Positions 15,001 to 18,244 of a DNA stretch of 18,244 nt are shown here, in pieces. Position numbers and translations under genes: made by a program. How positions within the stretch are numbered: position 1 is the stretch's first letter; every line of letters begins with the position of its first letter. Below the pieces are notes generated by a model. It was not told the origin of the DNA. It saw only the letters and a program-made list of their open reading frames with translations, and searched no databases. Origin of the DNA: Clostridiaceae bacterium (GTDB lineage Bacteria; Bacillota; Clostridia; DSM-8532); the NCBI GenBank assembly GCA_012727625.1, contig JAAYGP010000377.1, positions 1 to 18,244 on the forward strand. Reading direction: 5' to 3'.

Positions 15001-15037
15001 AAACAAAAAAAGAACATGGCATATAAACGCCATGTTA
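15001..15037 (-). terminator. Intrinsic terminator of ribU
   Basis: On the minus strand AACATGGC pairs perfectly with GCCATGTT around an 8-nt loop (plus positions about 15014-15037), followed by CTTTTTTTGTTT. It lies about 45 nt after the ribU stop. The plus strand has no T run, so it serves ribU only. Confidence 0.85.
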
Positions 15038-15081
15038 AACAAGAGCTTCGTTTTGCAACAGGGATAAATTAGAGCATTATA

Positions 15082-15687
15082 TCAGACATGTAAAATGGGG
15101 GATATTCTCTTATACAGTAAAAATGTAACTGCCGAGCTTAATAAGCCTTTTAAAAGATTAAAAGGCACTACCATAATTAATATAAAACTTCTTAAATCAG
15201 TGACTGACGGGTTAATTTTAGTACCCAACCCAACCAGGTTTTCAATGGGCATGTTAAAGGCCTTTGCATACAGTGGCAGCAGCAGGTAGTAATTCAATAA
15301 CGAACTGACAACGGTTAGTGATACAATTCCCACAACCATTCCAATAATAGCGTTAAACATTGATTTTTTATACTTGTAAATCACTGCAGCCGGCAGGATA
15401 AAGGAACAACCCATAATAAAGTTAGCAAGTTCACCAACGCCTGCGGTAACTGTTCCGTCAATTAAGAAGTTCAGCAATACTTTCAGAAACTCAATAACAA
15501 CACCTGCCGCAGGACCTAACGCAAATGCTCCAATCAGAACGGCAACCTCGCTCAGATCAATCTTATAAAAGGACGGCGCAAACCACAAAGGCATTTTAAG
15601 TGCCATAAGGACAGTGGCAACCGCAGATAGAATGGCTATCCTGGTTATGACTGCAGTATTAATAAACTTTTTCTGATTCTGTATCAT
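15082..15687 (-). CDS. ribU: Riboflavin transporter RibU (ECF S component)
   Basis: This 201-aa hydrophobic protein is the substrate-binding S component of an energy-coupling-factor transporter that imports riboflavin with the shared EcfA/A'/T module (encoded elsewhere). It has about six membrane segments; the motif FYKIDLSEVAVLIGAFALGP and the late DLRSFILIMVVPFNLLKG stretch are characteristic of RibU. The start is ATG at 15687 because GGGGGGAA lies 6 nt upstream; an upstream in-frame extension would run through the riboswitch terminator and is rejected. The FMN riboswitch directly upstream fixes the substrate with high confidence: expression should fall when FMN is plentiful. It is divergent from the MscS-like gene and has its own terminator. 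Confidence 0.96.
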   Translation of the reverse strand: MIQNQKKFINTAVITRIAILSAVATVLMALKMPLWFAPSFYKIDLSEVAVLIGAFALGPAAGVVIEFLKVLLNFLIDGTVTAGVGELANFIMGCSFILPAAVIYKYKKSMFNAIIGMVVGIVSLTVVSSLLNYYLLLPLYAKAFNMPIENLVGLGTKINPSVTDLRSFILIMVVPFNLLKGLLSSAVTFLLYKRISPILHV

Positions 15688-15702
15688 AATAAATTCCCCC
15701 CG

Positions 15703-15738
15703 CATAAAATAATAAAACCCTGTGTTGCTGGCACAGGG
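15703..15738 (-). terminator. Riboswitch-controlled terminator in the ribU leader
   Basis: On the minus strand CCCTGTG (15738-15732) pairs with CACAGGG (15724-15718) around a 7-nt loop and is followed by TTTTATTATTTT. It lies between the FMN aptamer and the ribU start, the usual site for transcription attenuation when FMN is bound. Confidence 0.85.
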
Positions 15739-15757
15739 CATGTTTGTTCAAAATCCG

Positions 15758-15862
15758 TCTTCTTTCATCCAGACTATACTGTCGGCTTCGGAGTTTCACC
15801 GAATCATGCCTCTCGGCTCGTGGGCTATACCACCGGTAGGGAATTTCACCCTGCCCTGAAGA
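15758..15862 (-). promoter_or_regulatory. FMN riboswitch (RFN element)
   Basis: The minus strand shows the conserved FMN aptamer: the P1 strand TCTTC with AGGGCAGGGTGAAATTCCC, the CCGGTGGTATAGCCCACGAG block, the GGTGAAACTCCGAAGCCGAC block, AGTATAGTCTGGATG and the closing GAAGA. It binds FMN in the nascent mRNA and represses riboflavin transport or synthesis genes. Here it precedes ribU and an intrinsic terminator, so control is by attenuation. Confidence 0.97.
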
Positions 15863-15882
15863 CCATATATTGATTACACATA

Positions 15883-15911
15883 ATTATAATGACTCATTTA
15901 ATTCGTGTCAA
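15883..15911 (-). promoter_or_regulatory. Consensus sigma-A promoter of ribU
   Basis: On the minus strand TTGACA (15911-15906), 17 nt, TATAAT (15888-15883) is a perfect consensus match. Transcription would start near 15876, a few nt before the aptamer P1 helix. A strong promoter plus attenuation is the expected riboswitch design. Confidence 0.9.
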
Positions 15912-16180
15912 TACACAGCCAGTTATAATCGAAAATTTCCCTGGCCAATTGTTACTGTTCACACCCTGACCTGATTCAGGTTCTGCCAAAGCTGACCCGG
16001 AAATTGAGCAATGGCGGCTAATGTTCACAGGTTCTGTTAGCTTCAACATACCGGCTCCTGCAAATGAAGCTTAAGTTTTCGATACGGTAAAATGTCTATG
16101 GCAGTCTAAGCAATATCTAAATCAGGTGTTAACTGCAATATTGTATACTTGTTAAAAAAGAAGGAAAAGGGACGGCTAGT
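15912..16180. other. Divergent intergenic region between ribU and mscS-like gene
   Basis: No reading frame of note is present. Apart from the composite repeat, the segment 16086-16180 is AT-rich and includes CAATATC at 16110-16118 and CAATATTG at about 16137-16144, possibly decayed remnants of the same repeat core. The ribU promoter lies at its left edge and the channel promoter at its right. Confidence 0.5.
15952..16085 (+). repeat. Dispersed intergenic repeats, composite copy R5
   Basis: The first part (15952-16018) reads TTACTGTTCACACCCTGACC, TGATTCAGGTTCTGCC, then GGAAATTGAGCAATGGCGG and aligns along its length with R4. A second unit (16019-16040) reads TAATGTTCACAGGTTCTGTTAG, like R1 and R2. 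A third part (16054-16085), in the opposite sense, is GCTCCTGCAAATGAAGCTT with AAGTTTTCGATA, matching R3. The arrangement suggests two or more copies inserted or rearranged together. It fills much of the divergent gap between ribU and the MscS-like gene. Confidence 0.6.
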
Positions 16181-16209
16181 TTGAAATATTATGAAAAATA
16201 AAATATAAT
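16181..16209 (+). promoter_or_regulatory. Sigma-A promoter of the MscS-like gene
   Basis: TTGAAA at 16181-16186, 17 nt, TATAAT at 16204-16209. The predicted start is near 16216, giving a short leader before the AAGGAG ribosome binding site at 16234-16239. Confidence 0.75.
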
Positions 16210-16247
16210 TTTATATAAAGAGTAATCAAAGTCAAGGAGTCCGGGTT

Positions 16248-17504
16248 ATGGATTTTATCAAGGAAGTATTAATGAATTATGGGGTGAATGATGAAGCGTC
16301 CGCCTATTTGTCTGCGATTATAATAACAATAATTGTTATACTACTCTGTGCAGCTGCTAATTTTATAACACAAAAAATTATTCTTCGGCTTATTACACAC
16401 ATAGTCCAAAAAACCAAAATAAAATGGGACAATATTCTTTTAGAGCACAGGTTTTTTCACAAATTATCGCATATTGTACCTGCAATAATTATTTACCAGT
16501 TTGCATCAACAATCCCTGAATATAAAGACTGGATTGAGAAATTTGCTCTTTTCTACATATCTGCCGTAGGTATTTTTGCATTGAACGCATTTTTAAATGC
16601 ATTAAATGATATTTATCGGAACTATGAGATATATAAAACCAGGCCAATTAAAGGCTTTATTCAGGTAGTGAAAATCGTTGTGTATATTGTTGGAGGAATA
16701 ACGCTGATTTCAATCCTGATAGATAAGAATCCACTGATTCTCATAAGCGGACTTGGTGCACTTTCGGCATTAATTATGCTTGTTTTCAAGGATTCGATTT
16801 TAGGTTTTGTTGCAGGAGTTCAACTATCAGCCAATGATATGGTTCGTGTGGGTGATTGGGTGGAGATGCCAAAATATAATGCTGACGGAGATATAATTGA
16901 TATTACACTGAACACAGTAAAAGTACAAAATTGGGATAAGACAATAACAATGATTCCGACCTATGCTTTCATTTCTGACTCGTTTAAAAACTGGAGAGGT
17001 ATGCGGGATACAGGTGGGCGTCGGATAAAACGATCAATTTACATAGATACAATGAGCATCCAATTCTGTACCCGTGAGATGCTTGATTATTTTAAAAAGA
17101 TACATTACTTAACCGATTATATTGAAAATAAAGAAAAGGAAATTGAAGCTTATAACCGCGAAAATAAGATTAACAGAGATATTAAAGTAAATGGCCGCAA
17201 CTTAACAAATATTGGAACATTTAGAATCTATATTCATAATTATTTAAAGAATCACCCTTATGTTCATAAGGACATGATCATTATGGTAAGACAGCTCACA
17301 CCTGGAGAATATGGTTTGCCTTTGGAGATTTATTGCTTTACAAATGATACCCGATGGGCGAACTACGAGGCCATACAATCCGATATATTTGACCACATCT
17401 TTGCAGTAGCGCCGGAGTTTGGACTGCGCATATTCCAAAAACCCAGCGGTCACGATATGCGAAATCTTCTGGCTCATAAAGAGCTGCAGGAAAGGAGGCA
17501 ATAA
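16248..17504 (+). CDS. MscS-family mechanosensitive channel, YbdG-like
   Basis: The 418-aa membrane protein has an N-terminal helix at about 20-42, further helices around 70-90, 102-120 and 143-163, and a pore-lining helix ISGLGALSALIMLVFKDSI that leads to the MscS beta domain (VRVGDWVEMPKYNADGDIID, VQNWDKTITMIPT). The FKNWRGMRDTGGRRIKRSI stretch and the extra C-terminal cytoplasmic region mark the YbdG branch, larger than MscS itself (286 aa). YbdG proteins contribute to tolerance of moderate osmotic downshift and may act as tension sensors. ATG 16248 follows AAGGAG with good spacing. It has its own promoter and is followed by a hairpin overlapping the stop codon, so it is likely monocistronic. 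Confidence 0.93.
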   Translation: MDFIKEVLMNYGVNDEASAYLSAIIITIIVILLCAAANFITQKIILRLITHIVQKTKIKWDNILLEHRFFHKLSHIVPAIIIYQFASTIPEYKDWIEKFALFYISAVGIFALNAFLNALNDIYRNYEIYKTRPIKGFIQVVKIVVYIVGGITLISILIDKNPLILISGLGALSALIMLVFKDSILGFVAGVQLSANDMVRVGDWVEMPKYNADGDIIDITLNTVKVQNWDKTITMIPTYAFISDSFKNWRGMRDTGGRRIKRSIYIDTMSIQFCTREMLDYFKKIHYLTDYIENKEKEIEAYNRENKINRDIKVNGRNLTNIGTFRIYIHNYLKNHPYVHKDMIIMVRQLTPGEYGLPLEIYCFTNDTRWANYEAIQSDIFDHIFAVAPEFGLRIFQKPSGHDMRNLLAHKELQERRQ

Positions 17505-17521
17505 GTTTATTATTGCTCCTT
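17492..17521 (+). terminator. Hairpin overlapping the MscS-like stop codon
   Basis: AAGGAG-G-CAATAA pairs with TTATTGCTCCTT as a 12-bp stem with one bulged G and a 5-nt loop. The TAA stop (17502-17504) is inside the stem. Only TTACATTGTAT follows, so termination may be weak; an mRNA 3'-end stabiliser is an alternative. Confidence 0.55.
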
Positions 17522-17619
17522 ACATTGTATCAAAATTGCTGTTGTTAAAACGTAGAAGCAGATTGGCGGGAAAATACATCTTTGCCATTCAATAATTTCA
17601 TAATCGCTGTTTATAAACC
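17522..17619. other. Intergenic stretch after the MscS-like gene
   Basis: I see no gene, promoter of consensus quality or repeat here. It leads into the palindromic element at 17620. Confidence 0.4.
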
Positions 17620-17764
17620 GTTACTATTCAGACGAAGGTTAACAATAAAGTCCGCGGGCTCCGGAACTTAGGGTTTAGGCTTGTGGTGCGTACCAACGGC
17701 ACGCACCACAAGCCTAAACCCACATGACCACCCGCTGCTTCCATATGTACCTCTGAATAGTAAC
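17620..17764. mobile_element. 145-bp palindromic MITE-like element (R6)
   Basis: Both ends carry a perfect 13-bp inverted repeat: GTTACTATTCAGA at 17620-17632 and its complement at 17752-17764. Inside are a GCGGG/CCCGC pair (17654-17658 and 17731-17735) and a perfect 21-bp inverted repeat (17671-17691 with 17701-17721) around a 9-nt loop. No coding capacity and no clear target-site duplication are visible. The terminal repeat differs by one base from the TTACTGTTCA end of the dispersed repeats in this window. A third copy of the end (TTACTGTTCAG) sits at 17771-17781 just outside. It could be a non-autonomous transposable element or a structured intergenic repeat. Confidence 0.6.
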
Positions 17765-17869
17765 TCGACTATTACTGTTCAGAAACACTCTATAAATTAA
17801 AATGGATAGGCTTATGATTTAATCAGAATAAAATAAAGTCAGCTATTAATTTGAAGGGGTTTGGATCTA

Positions 17870-18244
17870 TTGAAAAGGAAAATTTTAATTGTTTTATTAA
17901 TCTTAATTCCCATTTTGACTGTTACGCTCATTTATATTATTAACAAACAGAACATACCTGTTTTCAAAGAAAACGTCAAAGATGTTTTAAAACATACCGA
18001 ATCAGAAACTGCATCGGAAACCATATCAGTTACCCCGACACCAATTTTGCCTCCCACAATTTCAGAATTGATGACGGAGCTGGAATCTGGTGTGCAGTCT
18101 GTTGATGAGGAGCGTCTTTTTCTTCTCATTGAGGAAGAGAGTGCTTTGGGTTATTATTCTAATCTTGTCCTTGCAAATCGGTATGATAACGAAAATAAGG
18201 ACGGATCAATGTATTACTGGGTGGCTCTTGAGCTGTATTACAAC
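17870..18244 (+). CDS. Exported or membrane-anchored protein of unknown function, N-terminal fragment
   Basis: An open frame of 125 codons runs off the right edge with no stop. It starts at TTG 17870, 10 nt after GAAGGGG; no in-frame ATG lies nearby, and an upstream TTG at 17861 is too close to that site. The N-terminus, KRKILIVLLILIPILTVTLI, is a basic stretch followed by a hydrophobic helix: a signal peptide or membrane anchor without a clear lipobox. Then follow a Ser/Thr/Glu/Pro-rich linker (ESETASETISVTPTP) and the beginning of a soluble acidic region with EERLFLLIEEESALGYYSN and MYYWVALELYYN. I do not recognise the family; the extracytoplasmic domain probably lies mostly outside the window. 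Confidence 0.7.
   Translation, partial: MKRKILIVLLILIPILTVTLIYIINKQNIPVFKENVKDVLKHTESETASETISVTPTPILPPTISELMTELESGVQSVDEERLFLLIEEESALGYYSNLVLANRYDNENKDGSMYYWVALELYYN

Noticed and set aside
15688..15741. Longer ribU product starting upstream of 15687
   Set aside because: It would translate the attenuation terminator stem and the leader's GGGGGGAA binding site, which clearly serves ATG 15687.
17244..17501. Minus-strand 85-codon reading frame in the MscS-like gene
   Set aside because: It is a shadow of the conserved channel C-terminus.
231..17782. The recurring blocks as a CRISPR array
   Set aside because: The units are kilobases apart, diverged and in both orientations, with no regular spacers or cas genes.
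17932..18129. Minus-strand 65-codon reading frame at the right edge
   Set aside because: The plus strand has an uninterrupted frame with a binding site and signal-like N-terminus; the minus frame is low-complexity Ser/Val/Asp.

Overview
The window is about 18.2 kb of low-GC Firmicutes DNA. Gene content and order point to an anaerobic, spore-forming member of the Clostridia: an alaS/HIT block, rpsU followed by yqeY, the recJ–rel–dtd block, HemZ-type radical SAM protein, an FMN-riboswitch-controlled RibU, and a Tyr/Asn/Cys-rich coat-like protein behind a plausible sigma-K promoter. I could not assign a genus. No rRNA, tRNA, CRISPR array, phage gene or transposase was found.

Layout. Positions 1-224 hold the C-terminus of an AI-2E/PerM-type membrane protein. 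A promoter at 286-315 then drives alaS (437-3082), which is followed by a short terminator and a HIT-family hydrolase (3150-3494). Next is a consensus-like promoter and a roughly 170-nt structured leader before rpsU (3816-3992). A yqeY/GatB-like gene (4087-4532) follows, split by one frameshift. The block recJ (4619-6775), rel (6791-8968), dtd (8991-9443) and a glyoxalase-II-like metallo-beta-lactamase protein (9458-10084) is tightly packed and looks co-transcribed. After a repeat-bearing gap come hemZ (10216-11679) and a HAD-like protein (11709-12422). From 12.4 kb genes become sparser: the coat-like protein (12629-13015), a HAMP-less chemoreceptor with six predicted membrane segments (13421-14881), ribU on the minus strand (15082-15687) behind an FMN riboswitch and a perfect consensus promoter, a YbdG-like MscS-family channel (16248-17504), and the start of an unidentified exported protein (17870 to the edge).

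How the genes fit together. The left two thirds is core information processing: alanyl-tRNA charging, ribosomal protein S21, RecJ repair, (p)ppGpp control and D-aminoacyl-tRNA proofreading. The right third concerns envelope, signalling, transport and sporulation.

Main unexplained signals. (1) A diverged intergenic repeat family with one end like TTACTGTTCA, a middle GATATTGTGCAATA and a GAAAAC...GCAGGAGC end has at least five copies in this window, several just upstream of promoters. (2) A 145-bp palindromic, MITE-like element at 17620-17764 has 13-bp terminal inverted repeats resembling the end of that family and an internal perfect 21-bp stem. (3) The rpsU leader is closed by a perfect 10-bp long-range helix and has a second pairing that could hide the ribosome binding site. 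(4) yqeY is split downstream of a U UUU UUA slippery heptamer. (5) A small protein with a Cys-Pro hexad repeat sits behind a sigma-K-like promoter.
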